Origin: Flabesymbios commensalis
Lineage: Eukaryota > Annelida > Polychaeta > Terebellida > Flabelligeridae
Direction of reading: 5' to 3'
Assembly: GCA_964017125.1 (NCBI GenBank)
Contig: OZ024912.1
Span: 57,334,555-57,398,554 of the forward strand
Length of the DNA stretch: 64,000 nucleotides
Shown here: one piece after another, positions 33,050 through 43,269 of the stretch
Layout of the letters: each line of letters starts with the position of its first letter
Position numbering within the stretch: position 1 is the first letter of the stretch
Made by a program: the position numbers and the translations under genes
Notes under the pieces: model-generated
What the model saw: only the letters and a program-made list of their open reading frames with translations
Database searches by the model: none
What the model was told of the DNA's origin: nothing

Positions 33050-33913
33050 TTTATTTTTTGAAAAGAGGTACAACATTTGCACCTTTCCAAGTAGCTGGAA
33101 ATATACATTGCGTGAAAGACATATTAAAAAGACGAGATAATGGTTCACATAGGGACTGGGCACACTCTTTTAACACTTTGTTACTGATGAAATCAGCACC
33201 CACAGCTTTATTTGAATCTAAAATTGAAAAACTTTTTCTGGAGTGGTACTGAAAAGGTCAAGTCTTGTGTCTGTTATAAAATTAAAAGCCGGTAGCGGAT
33301 CAGCCACTAAATCATGTGAATGCGCTGACATGCTACACTGCTCTGCAAAATAGGTGTTAAAACTCTTAGCCATTTCAGTGCTGTCGTCAATTAGTCTATC
33401 ACCACACATAATATTATGGATTCCATTAGACACTTTGTTACCATAAACCATTTTAGTTAATTTCCAATATGATTTCTGCGAAGTATTTGGATTTATTAAT
33501 TTATCTGATATGTTGGTATAAAATGTATTACTGGCTTTACGAAATGCAGCTTTAGCTTCACGCCGCTTATCTCTAAAATGTGCATAATGTTCAGGCAAAC
33601 CAGTACGTTTGGTGCGTTTATGAAAACGTTTAGCCTGACGAAAAAAAGTACGTACTTTACTGGTCATACCAGGTTTGTCGCCCGGTCGAACCGTTACAAT
33701 CTTTGACGGTATACACAGCTCTGTAAAATGGTGTAACATATCTGTTAAATTATCTGAAAGAACGTCAATATTGTCTGTTATAGAAAAAAAGGTATTCCAT
33801 TCAATGGATAACAACATATTATTTAAAAGTTCATAGTTTCCTTCGTCAAATAACCACACTTTCCTCTTAATATGATTTCTCTTTGGATATGAAAAATTAA
33901 ATGAACCATACAC
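33050..33913 (-). pseudogene. LINE ORF2 linker and N-terminal RT region, damaged
   Basis: 33913-33218 is open (YGSFNFSYPKRNHIKRKVW ... LFSTTPEKVF), the linker between endonuclease and RT. A one-base frame change near 33235 leads into SNKAVGADFISNKVL, FNMSFTQCIFPATWKGANV and VPLFKK. This is the RT finger region. An in-frame TAA follows at about 33052. Confidence 0.78.
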
Positions 33914-34305
33914 AAAATCAGATCAAGTAAATTGTTATTTCTTGTGGGTGTGTCTATTAACTGATGCATATTAAAAGTGTCCACTAAATTAACAAGTTTT
34001 AAACCGAGTTGACTATCTTTGTGGTCCGACAACCAGTGAGTACATCTATCATTAAAATCTCCAAGTAAAAAGACAGAGGAGTTTGAACCAGTGGTGGCTA
34101 CAGACAGAGAATCCTCAAGGGAACTAATAAAGTGATCAATTTGAATAGAAGATTGACTAGGACTTCTATGACACACGCCGACTAATATACGCTTATGGTT
34201 AGATGTGATCTCAGCCCATAACATCTCAGTATCTGGCGTTTCTAAATTATAACGTCTGACACACGCAAGTGATGAACGGACATATAACGCTACACCACCA
34301 CCTTG
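33823..34305 (-). pseudogene. LINE ORF2 AP-endonuclease, damaged
   Basis: It continues in frame after the stop with GGGVALYVRSSLACVRRY, then FLLGDFNDRCTHW (the conserved GDFN block) and TRNNNLLDLIL. The E-T-W-L block expected before GGGVALYV and the S-D-H block expected after LDLIL are both absent. Two internal deletions have therefore removed catalytic residues, and a frame change follows near 33915. Confidence 0.8.
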
Positions 34306-34596
34306 TCATAATTTTAAATAAAGTTCTTCTAGTCTTCCAGATTTAAGAATACTTCTGGCATTAACATGACAAAACCGCAGTGCTTTTATTACATCATCAG
34401 GACCAGGGTTAGTGTGAACATCTCCACAAAACAACAACAGTAGAATAATACAAAGGGCATGTGATAACAACAAGCAGATATACATGTATATAATCAGACG
34501 TGATATATTACATGAATGAATGGAGAAAGACATGCCGCGACACAGCCTATTATACCAGCAGCCAATTACCGCCCGCCACTGAGTTATACCAATCAT
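34306..34596 (-). pseudogene. LINE ORF2 N-terminus with 2A-like motif
   Basis: The frame starts at ATG 34596. A hydrophobic stretch (CLLLSHALCIILLLLF) precedes CGDVHTNPGP, with NPGP at residues 63-66 (34410-34399). Then comes the start of the endonuclease, RFCHVNARSILKSGRLEEL. 2A-like sequences D(V/I)ExNPGP at the N-terminus of LINE ORF2 are known and cause ribosome skipping. Here His replaces the usual Glu, which may weaken it. The frame meets TGA at 34308-34306, directly where a block of endonuclease is missing. Confidence 0.8.
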
Positions 34597-35037
34597 GGCG
34601 GCTCAAATAACCTGACACAATGCACTGAGAGAGGGTCAATAAAACAGTCAAATGTATACACTATGAACACAAACCAGTGGATATAATTCACAAGCAACAC
34701 AACAAACTAGGCGGTCTGAAATTAATGACAGCGAGAATACTAATTGAAAGTGTGTAAAACAATATTAATATACTGATATGAGCGGTCTGGAAATATCAAT
34801 GACAACGAAAAACAACCAATTAAAAATGTGTAGAAACAATATCAGCAAACTTAGATATAAGTGATAGAAAAATATAAACGCACAATTTACATAGGATATT
34901 AAATTATCATTAAATTAGTGCAATATTTGTATTATTATTATGGAACGAACAGTTCAACTTACCGATAGATCGTACAAGGAGATGAAAACCGTTTGGCTTG
35001 TGACTCACAGTTAGTAATGGAGGGAGAGGGGCACTCA
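34597..35037 (-). other. Spacer between LINE ORF1 and ORF2
   Basis: 441 nt, AT-rich and without an open frame, between the ORF1 stop and the ORF2 ATG. It separates the two ORFs, so ORF2 would need reinitiation or its own transcript. Confidence 0.6.
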
Positions 35038-35688
35038 CTAGTGATGACCTACAGGTGTCTCGTTCACCAGCTTGTCCAGTTCACCTGTCGTGGTCACTCC
35101 ACGGACACGATCATCATGCAGGCGCACCAGAATCCTGCCGTCATGGCTCCAACAGTGCTTAAAACGGCCCGCTTTGCGCTCCACGCGTGCCAGGTACAGT
35201 AAGTGGCTACGGCGGCGTGTCAAGTCCTCGCTCACACAAACGTCCTGACATTGCTTCCTGGCTCCATACACCCGGCTACGCGCTCCATACGAAGATAACT
35301 TGACGATGATCGGCCTCGACTTGTCTTGTATTGGCTTTTCTACACGATGTGACCGTCCAATGTCCCACGGCGAGAGCTTCACACCGACCTTCTCCGCGTA
35401 TGCCATCACGATGTCATCTGTATTCTCCTCTTTCTTCTCTGGCTCCTTACTCCAAATCCTCAGAGATTTCCTTCTGGAGTACTGTTCGTGCTCGTCTAAC
35501 ATCTCTTCGTGACGAGTACTGGCGGTCTTGAGTACATGTACTTCTTTTTTTAGCTCCTGCACCTCGGCCGTAAGCTGCTCTAACTTTTCATCTTTCTGCT
35601 TCAGCTCGGCAAGCATCGGTTTTAGCAGCGTTTTCATCAGTGACGATACCACCCTTGGATCACTGACGGCCGTCAGAAATTGATCCAC
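35038..35688 (-). CDS. LINE ORF1 protein (coiled coil + RRM-like)
   Basis: About 217 codons open to a TAG. Residues 15-65 form a heptad-rich coiled coil (LAELKQKDEKLEQLTAEVQ). EQYSRRKSLRIW then marks the start of the RRM-like domain, and a basic C-terminal region (LTRRRSHLLYLARVERKAG) follows. ORF1 proteins of this type coat LINE RNA and act as nucleic-acid chaperones. The listed first codon is GTG; the frame stays open about 70 nt further upstream without an ATG. An ATG at 35767-35765 lies in another frame (reading TRWKPLLPRSHPPPP), so a frameshift near 35700 has probably cut off the true start. Confidence 0.8.
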   Translation of the reverse strand: MDQFLTAVSDPRVVSSLMKTLLKPMLAELKQKDEKLEQLTAEVQELKKEVHVLKTASTRHEEMLDEHEQYSRRKSLRIWSKEPEKKEENTDDIVMAYAEKVGVKLSPWDIGRSHRVEKPIQDKSRPIIVKLSSYGARSRVYGARKQCQDVCVSEDLTRRRSHLLYLARVERKAGRFKHCWSHDGRILVRLHDDRVRGVTTTGELDKLVNETPVGHH

Positions 35689-35884
35689 AAAATTAAAATC
35701 TGTTGAGTCGTGGCGTGGTCGGTGGAGGGGGGTGGCTCCGTGGAAGGAGAGGCTTCCACCTGGTCATGAGTCCGTTTGTCAGGAATAGGTGTGAACGCTG
35801 CCTGAGCCTCCCGTCATTGTTAGCTGTCAGGGTGATTAACACGTACGTACACGGAGCTGTGGAAAATGTAGAAGCGTACACGCA

Positions 35885-36350
35885 AAATGGCATCCTCCTG
35901 GCAGCAAGTCTTGACACAGCGAGGCCGTCAGGCCAAGCCTTGCTGAATTAGCCATACCATCCACCTATTGGGGTAGGGAGGGAGATTTAGATATTGAATA
36001 TTCATTAGTTTTTCAAAAAATGTCTTTTTAATGTTGGCCCGCTGTCTGCGACGTTGGCTCACCATTAATTCAACACTCATGCACGTTGTGGTGAGATGTG
36101 GTGGTCTGTGTCTGAGACGTTTCCGGTGAGCGACACGGCCAGCAGACATGTGTTGTTTAATGTAGGGCCGGTGTCGTAGACAGTGGCCCCACATTAAAAC
36201 AACACTCATGCCAAAGGTCAAACTTGGGTCAAACAGAAAAAATATTTTTTGAAAGTCCCCACTCCAATAGGCGGATTCAACCCTGTTTCAGCAAGGTCGG
36301 TCTACGACCTCAGGAATAACCAGCCTTGCAGAGGAAGATGGCAAAATGGC
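35885..36350. mobile_element. Fold-back element F, copy 1
   Basis: Left GAGGCCGTCAGGCCAAGCC, CCTTGCTGAATTAG and CCACCTATTGGGGTAGGG are mirrored at the right as CCCCACTCCAATAGGCGG, CAGCAAGGTCGG and GACCTCAGG. The interior holds two small palindromes of family A type (ATGTTGGCCCGCTGTCTGCG and AGGGCCGGTGTCGTAGAC). Copy 2 is at 43270-44570. Confidence 0.7.
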
Positions 36351-36699
36351 TGCTAAAATATTTGAAGTGCAAAATATAAAATGTCTTGTGTTGCAGTTTA
36401 TGATGTAGAAGAGTCCACGCCTGCTATCTCATAATGTACTCTGGTGTCTTACGCAGTAACCATGTCGAATGTGCTTCGCAACACGCCCGGCGATACTATT
36501 AAATTGGCGTTAAAAGTCGGAGCTTTGCTAGCGATGCAATGTGTTGTGATGGTGTACAATATGTGCTTATCATATTGTTTTTGAATTGTTGAATTGTATT
36601 AGGTCCGTTGTACATTCGTTAAACATGGTCTCATGACAATGATACATATTTTTTTACTGATATCGTGGCAATGGATATCGCTAGTTGACAGCCAATTCA

Positions 36700-37160
36700 A
36701 AATGTTTGAAAATCATTAGATCATTTTTTTATATTACTAATTCCTAAAAATTATAACTGTTTATTTCCCACAAGAACATACTTTTATTGACGTCTTTGCT
36801 TATTTTAAGTGGCGGCCATCTTGGATTTTGCAGCATAGAATCATTTTTTATATTTATTATTTCAATATGTGATAGTATTGAAATTACAATTTCATTTAAT
36901 TGTCATTTACTGTTTATTTTCCCCAAGAACGTAACTTTATTGACTATTATGGTTATTTCACAATGTAAAGTGGCGGCCATCTTGGATTTTGCGACATAAA
37001 TAATCCTTTTTTATATTTATTTTTTCATTATATGATAGTATTGAAATTAAAATTTCATTTATTTGTCATTTAGCTGTTTATTTCTGAAAAAACGTAATTT
37101 ATTGATTATTCTGCTTATTTCATGGGTGAAGTGGCGGCCATTTTGGATTTCGCGAGATTG
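36700..37160 (+). repeat. 160-bp tandem repeat, three units
   Basis: GTGGCGGCCAT(C/T)TTGGATTT recurs at 36811, 36970 and 37130, with TGATAGTATTGAAATTA and CTGTTTATTT between. The units are diverged by about a fifth. Confidence 0.8.
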
Positions 37161-37405
37161 TGCAAGAGTAGTGAGAAGTTCACGTTGGCTCAACGGATGG
37201 ATCTTTCTATTATGTCTTTCTGGAGCACTCTGCCAAATGTCATGCTTTTGTCTGCCCGGTAAATATAATTCCCCTAAGGAACCTGACTACAATGTTGTTG
37301 ATGTTCTGATTAGCCAATCTGCACACATTTGCGATATAGGTTTACCATAATCATGATAATAACAGATAATTAAATTCTCGTTCTAATGATGTATCCCTTA
37401 ATCAG

Positions 37406-37706
37406 TTAACCCTTTTACGCCAAATTATTAAATCTGAATTTTCACCCACTTGAAGCTGTGTCTCGCTGACGCGATCTACAACTTCAAGTGAGTGAAAATT
37501 ATTCAGATTTGACAAAATGGAGGTCAACTGTTTTCAAATATTGCTGATTGATGTCATATCTTTACCATGTTTAAAAGGTGGAACCTAATGGGTAACTGTC
37601 CTGTGTTCAGAAGGTTCTACCTTCTGAACATAGAGCTGTAACCTACTTAATGTGCTAATAAAAATGAAAACCTCAATATATGCGGCACCGGCGGTTAAAG
37701 GGTTAA
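37406..37706 (+). mobile_element. piggyBac-like MITE (family B) carrying a 53-bp insertion
   Basis: TTAA flanks, ends CCCTTTTACGCC and GGCGGTTAAAGGG, and the usual hairpin with TTGAAG(C/T)TGTG. A 53-bp miniature element sits at 37591-37643. Confidence 0.85.
37591..37643. mobile_element. 53-bp miniature of the 16-bp-array element
   Basis: Ends GGTAACTGTCCTGTGTTC and, inverted, GGTTACAGCTCTATGTTC, with one inverted pair of the unit TTCAGAAGG in the centre. The flanks AACCTAATG and TACTTAATG fit a 9-bp duplication with two changes; the uninterrupted family B copy reads TACTTAATG here. Confidence 0.75.
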
Positions 37707-37754
37707 TCAGTTAATGACACAAGAATCGAGCGACGACAGAACTCAAACCTACTA

Positions 37755-37863
37755 CCCAGCAGACACAAGACGTTGAATCAATGTTGGTTTAACGTTGGTC
37801 CGGCGACGTAGACGGTGGGCCAACGTTAAACCAAAATGGATTCAACGTCTTGTGTCTGCTGGG
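37755..37863. mobile_element. Palindromic TA-type MITE (family A), complete reference copy
   Basis: 109 bp from CCCAGCAGACACAAGACG to its inverse, flanked by TA. Arms pair over almost the whole length around GGCGACGTAGACGGTGG. A related empty site at 38130 (CCTAC-TA-ATTGTC) proves both the ends and the TA duplication. TA duplication suggests a Tc1/mariner-type source. Confidence 0.92.
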
Positions 37864-38097
37864 TAATTGTCTGCCTTCTAAACAAAGAGGACAAGTCTAG
37901 ACTACTTACTTGGTTTTTTTTCAACATGTTTTTTATTTCTATGAAAACATGACACAGATACAGTACATGATGATGGTAACGATGTACGTATATATATTAA
38001 CATGATTAAAAAGCCACACTAAACAACATAAACATCTACGCACACGAGACTCTGAGCCAATGTTGATCCGAGGCAGGTCCCCCACAATGATGACACC

Positions 38098-38180
38098 AAG
38101 AATCGAGCGACGACAGAACTTAGACCTACTAATTGTCTGCCTTCTAAACAACACAAGAGTACAAGTCTAGACTACTTATT
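38098..38180 (+). repeat. Direct repeat of 37730-37915 without the MITE (empty site)
   Basis: AAGAATCGAGCGACGACAGA, CCTACTAATTGTCTGCC and GTACAAGTCTAGACTACTTA match the sequence flanking the MITE at 37755-37863, but the element is absent. Confidence 0.9.
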
Positions 38181-40172
38181 TTTTTTTATTATTTTTTTTT
38201 TTATTTATTGCACCTCCATATTTGGAGAAATAAAACATACAAATACAACATTACTTACTTGTTTTTGCCTAAATTTACTTCAGCGCTCTATAGTCATTAC
38301 CAGGGTTGTTTTTCTATTGTGTTTACTGGGCATTCTCTGAAATAATGCCGTCTTGATTCAGTTCACACAGCATTATTAGATTTGACCTAGGTAATATTAG
38401 ACGCCCAGACCATTGTTCTGACTGTCTACTGAGCTCTAGCTGACCGTCTGCTGAGCATTATCTGGAAGCGACAAATAGGCTGCATTGGTCCAGCATCAGT
38501 GTAATGTATTTCCAACGTTTTCGACGTTGGCCAATATTTAACCAGCTTCGAGACAATGTTGCGTGTTTTTTTGGCTAATAATGCTTGGTACCCCTATGTT
38601 TGAGAGCAGGCACTTGAGCAGAGGACCCGCATTGAACATACTGCTCTGTGTTGTGTGACGGAACTAGGCCAGAGAGGGGTCGCCGGCTGTACCCCCTCCA
38701 TCCATTCTGTTCACGTACCCAGAACAAAAACACAACCATATAAGGCATATGTATTATTATAATTTGCCCTTTTCAAGCTTTATATTTTATAGCCGTACCC
38801 CCTATGGCACAGCCAGTTGTAGGCGCTTATCTACATCAAAACAATGTTGGTGTATTGATGGTCCAATTTCTGCAATGATGGCCCAACATATTAAACGGCC
38901 ATAATTTGAATTCATCCTGTTTGTTGGGATATGATACTGATCCAGTATTACTTTTGATGCTGAGCAATACCAGAAATTATATTTTATTCTCTTGATTTGT
39001 TTATGATTTCTGGTGAATGCCAAAAATATATAATAATACCGTGTTCTTCACTAATTATCTAATACATAATGGAGACTCACTATAGTGGCATTCACATTAA
39101 AAATCGCATTTTAGTGGGATCATATGGTGTTACTGATTCGCTATTTACGTGAAAAGTACTCACAATATTGACCTAAAACTTTGAGTCAGTATAAAACATA
39201 TTTTCTACCATAACACAACTTATTTTCAATTGATTAGTTTGAATAATGCCACAGATGGAAAAGGTTAAAATATTACTTGATATAGTTACGGTCCGCCACT
39301 CAAACAAATAAACAAATAAACAAGTTATGTTCACTGCAGCCGTTCACACGTGTACACGTGGACAAGTCAATTAAGCCTGACGGGTTGAGCAGGTTGTTTT
39401 AATTGTTAGGTATGCAAGTGCGTTGTATATTAATCAGGCTCTGTGATCCACTTAGCTTATTGTGTATGCTGGTACCAGAATGAACTGATCAGCACGCCTG
39501 CAGGTGAGGGGTGGATGGGGCTCCTGAAGGATGGGTAGCATTGTCTCCATGTGCAATTTGATCGCGCAATTACTTTTCAAGTATCAGTTTCAATAGTTGA
39601 ATGTTGTTGTGAAATAATATTTACCTATCTAGCGTCAATCACAGATGTAGACTTACTCAATGTGAACATGGTAAATGGGAAGTGAACACATGATTTCATT
39701 TCACTTTCTTTCAAACAATAATATCATGCCAATATAATTTAAGGTGCCTTACTTTATTTATTCTTATTATCACTGTATATAGGCCTAAAGTTGATATGTT
39801 TGTATATAAACATTTTATAAACTTTATTGATTTGATTAGATTTAATATAGTATAGGCTTATGTAGGGCCTATAATTGGTAAGCAACAATTACCAAAATGT
39901 TGAACCAGATAAGTGAATAGAATGAAACTATTTTCTACAAAGGTGCAATATAGGCTAGGCCTACTGGTAATGAAGAATTTCATCATAAACATAACAAAAT
40001 AGCTCTACACCAATTGAATTAAGATATCTAGCCTACTTATAGATGTTGAATTCAATAGCTTTTATATAAAGATAAAAAAACACGCCTATTTGTAGCTAAG
40101 ATTTCAGTCCTAGTGCTTGCCAGTACAGTCACGCTGGGGCTAGCCTATTTGGTGATGACGCATGGGCCCTAT
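38181..40172. other. Intergenic, decayed family A traces only
   Basis: Blurred family A cores occur near 38480-38565 (CCAACGTTTTCGACGTTGG) and 38812-38900. No gene is seen. Confidence 0.45.
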
Positions 40173-40278
40173 CCCAGCAAACATGAGACGTTGCCCAACG
40201 ATGGTTTACTGTTTTCAACGCTGGTCCAACGGTAAACCAGCGTTGCAAATTGGTCCAACGTCTCATAAGTTTGCTGGG
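40173..40278. mobile_element. Palindromic TA-type MITE (family A), divergent arms
   Basis: CCCAGCAAACATGAGACGTT and its inverse AACGTCTCATAAGTTTGCTGGG. The inner arms GGTTTACTG/CGGTAAACC are unlike other copies but pair with each other. Confidence 0.85.
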
Positions 40279-40394
40279 CATAGGCCTATATATATATCGC
40301 CAGAAATTCACTTAATAAGTGACCGACATAGCCTATATAATATAGGTGATTGATTGATGTTGACAATACAAATTATTGGTATATTGTGGTGCCA

Positions 40395-40452
40395 GGCTCC
40401 TTGGCTAACTCAGGGCACGGGTGTATCGGGTCCGAGTCCCGCTGCGGCCGAT
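40395..40452 (+). other. tRNA-like sequence (possible SINE remnant)
   Basis: TTGGCTAACTCAGGGCACGGG resembles a D-arm/box A region and GGGTCCGAGTCCC resembles box B. Acceptor pairing is not evident, so it is not a functional tRNA. Confidence 0.35.
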
Positions 40453-40916
40453 ATCTTTCCTTGGTACACACATGCAGTGACCAGGTGACCCAAACTGTTC
40501 AAATTCGTGGGATAATGTCGACAGAAACGTATTTATAACCAATTTGCGCCGCATCAAAAAACATATAAAAAATAAAGAAAACAAAATGGCCAATATGTCA
40601 AAGTTGACATGTAGCCTGAAAGGTCAATAATAATAAAAAAATATATTTATAATGTATTTGATTATTGATGACCAAGCATAAATGGATATAAGTCCAATAA
40701 CTGATGAGCATTATAATCGCACCTCACACGGTTCACATCCTCTACTGCAGATCAAACAGGGCTATAATTCGGCGACGCGATTTTTTTCAGTCACAAAAGG
40801 CTGGAAAGCGTAATGGAGAGTGGAGAAATACAAGAGAGCCAAGAAAAGCAGCAATTATCATGATTATGAAAAGCGAGAGAGACAAAAATACCAGAGAGCC
40901 TGGCCTAAATCATTAA

Positions 40917-41110
40917 AAATAATCTCGACCCCAAGGCCTGAAAAATGTCCATTAAGACTTTTTAATGACTGCGCGAGCATGCGGGCATGTGACTGAAATG
41001 TTACTGATTCTATGAAAAAAACTATTTTCGACCTGATTATTCGAGTGCAAGTGTTTGATATGATCGTCCAATTTTGTACGGCGTCAATCTGTGGCTGAAA
41101 CCTGTTTCAG
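40917..41110 (+). repeat. Dispersed repeat H, copy 1
   Basis: AATCTCGACCCCAAGGCCTG, TGTTACTGATTCTA and CAGCTACTGGGGCTA recur at 42084-42230 (partial) and 45775-45965. Class unknown. Confidence 0.6.
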
Positions 41111-41509
41111 CTACTGGGGCTAAAGGTACCAGTCCACCTACAAAAGTCGAAACTTGCCTGGTACATTAAATGTTTGAATTGCTAAAATATCATTAGATTG
41201 AAGCATTTCAATAATAAAAAATAACATAAACTGAAAGAATCTTGATACTCCTTGCAAGGTTTGAATTTGGCTAAAATTGGGTGGTGGGCTAGTTTTTTTT
41301 ATTTGATTAGTTAGTAGGTGCTTGGTCTTTGTGCACAGGTTGTAGGCCCACCCCCATGAGGTAAATTAACCCAAGAAGTAAATATTTTGAATTAATGATT
41401 CGAAACCTCGCCTGAAAAGGAGGGGCTTCTTGGGCATTCCTGTAGGCCTTTTGAGCTGTAATCCCACGGGCTATGCTCGGAAATTTTTTTATGTTCTTAA
41501 TGGCAGGTT

Positions 41510-41615
41510 ATCTTCAAATCCCCCTTGACCCCTCGAACCCTCACCCACAACTCTCGACCTTCAAACCCCGACCTCGATCCTAGACCCACAACCCCCTCGA
41601 CCCACAACAACAAAA
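41510..41615 (+). repeat. CTCGACCC-type minisatellite
   Basis: Irregular runs of CCTCGACCC and CTCGAACCCTC. The same motif forms the subterminal arrays of the element at 55909-56748. Confidence 0.65.
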
Positions 41616-42083
41616 GAATATTTTTTATTTATCACATTATATGGTAGATCTATCAACCAAATATTTCTACTTCAAGTAATCTATATCTGGACACTTCAAG
41701 TTCCGAGGTTGTTCGGAAGTCCCCACGCTCCCGGGACTTCAAGTCACCCATATGGGACTCACTGCAGGCAGTTAAATTAACTATATATAATTATAGTCAA
41801 CATAACTGTTAGGGGGGGGGGGGGCACTATTCAATCTCCGGGAGGCGGAGGGGCTGGATTATATATCCGCGCCCCGGTGGCTCCCTGAAAATGTCAAATT
41901 TGTACCATTAGCTATTAGTTTTTTATCTCTTCCTTTTCTTTGAAAATAAATGATAATTCCGTCTTGCTTGTAAATCACTGTGTCTTTTATTTTTCGTCAT
42001 CTGGGTTTCTGGAGCCTCTCTTGCAGGCCTACAGTTAGCCTTGTCGTCCCCTCCCAGGCCGTGGATTGATGTATTTGCTTTAC

Positions 42084-42230
42084 CCGAAAAATTCATGAAA
42101 TGTTGCTGATTCTAAAAAAACTATTTTCGACCTGATTATGGCCCGTATTTTCCAATATGACAGTCAATCTGTCAGCCACTGGGGCTAGCCTAAAGTGTCG
42201 CATCTTCAAGTGTCTCTCGCTTTCCAACCA
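42084..42230 (+). repeat. Dispersed repeat H, copy 2 (partial)
   Basis: TGTTGCTGATTCTA, CTATTTTCGACCTGATTAT and CAGCCACTGGGGCTAG match copy 1. Confidence 0.6.
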
Positions 42231-43269
42231 AGTGGTATTTTTAGTCACTCTGATATCTCGCTGTTTATCACGCTCGAACCACCATATGTACATGATAAAA
42301 ATTGAGTTTATATAAAGGGAATCACACGTGTATAAGATAAGTGTACAGTCAGGAATTTCTTTGTGATTTTTTTAAGGTTTAGTTATACCGTATTCAATCT
42401 AATAATGCCCATAATCAAATAAACGCTCACACCCCTGATTTGAAAATAAAACCCACGATATAGCATGTAGTCTACACTATCTATGATAATTAAATAATAG
42501 CCTAATCTAACACTCCACCACCCCCCTCTAATCACGTACAGGGGGGGGGGGTGTTCTAATTAATATGAAAAATAAAATGTAGGTATGGGCCTAGTAATTT
42601 ATATAGGCCTATTATAATTAATTAGGGCCTAACTTTTCCTTATAAAAAATGTCAACCCAAAAATTGTTTTATACATAGATCTAGGGCCTCATTACCGGTA
42701 ATTTTGTTATTCATGCAGGCTATAACAGTTTCTGATAGTTTCCATATTTGTCTTACCGGTATAGCAGGTAGGCCCTATGTATACAAAAATATGAATTTAA
42801 GTCTGCTACTTTTCTCATAATTATAAAATGAGCTACATAAAAAGCTAAAACCTATTATAAAGGCACATAACTGATACCAGATAGGCCTTATATAGTCCTA
42901 AATGTGCCTGGAAGTTTAGGCTACAAGGGGAACAGGCACATTTTGGAGAGTGCATCACGGCAAATAGGCCTAGATGCCTTTATCTGATAAATCCATAGAA
43001 ATACATTATATATATATTTTGTGTGTGCTACCATGCGTGCAAAACAAGCGTTGATTGTCATAGTCTATTTACTAAATACATTAAATAGTTCTCCAAACTA
43101 TTTCCATTTAGAATGCTTAAATTGCTAGCGCTCGTAGCATGAGAATGGCCCGTTTGTTAATACGCCAATGGTATAGAAAATGAGAATGTAGACCCCCGCG
43201 CCACCCAGCCGGGAGATAACCCTCGGCACTTTTTAAATGAGTGGGCTGAGCCAAAGTACCAGGATAACA
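42231..43269. other. No gene seen
   Basis: AT-rich with a poly-G run near 42541-42552. Nothing supported. Confidence 0.4.

Larger units (their letters stand above)
31170..35885 (-). mobile_element. APE-type LINE (Jockey/CR1 superfamily), broken, near full length
   Basis: In order on the minus strand: GC-rich 5' region, ORF1 (coiled coil plus RNA-binding domain), a 440-bp spacer, ORF2 with a 2A-like NPGP motif, AP endonuclease, reverse transcriptase, thumb and a Cys/His C-terminus. The 3' end is a (TATG)n tail (31170-31214). The 5' edge abuts a fold-back element near 35885. ORF2 carries at least six defects (stops, frameshifts and two internal deletions in the endonuclease), so this copy is inactive. 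No RNase H domain is seen. Assignment between CR1, L2 and close clades needs a tree. Confidence 0.9.

Noticed and set aside
41811-41822. Poly-G and poly-C runs (also near 11841, 22952, 30738, 42541, 47694 and 49185)
   Set aside because: Simple homopolymer runs with no consistent neighbour; possibly length-variable or sequencing-prone.
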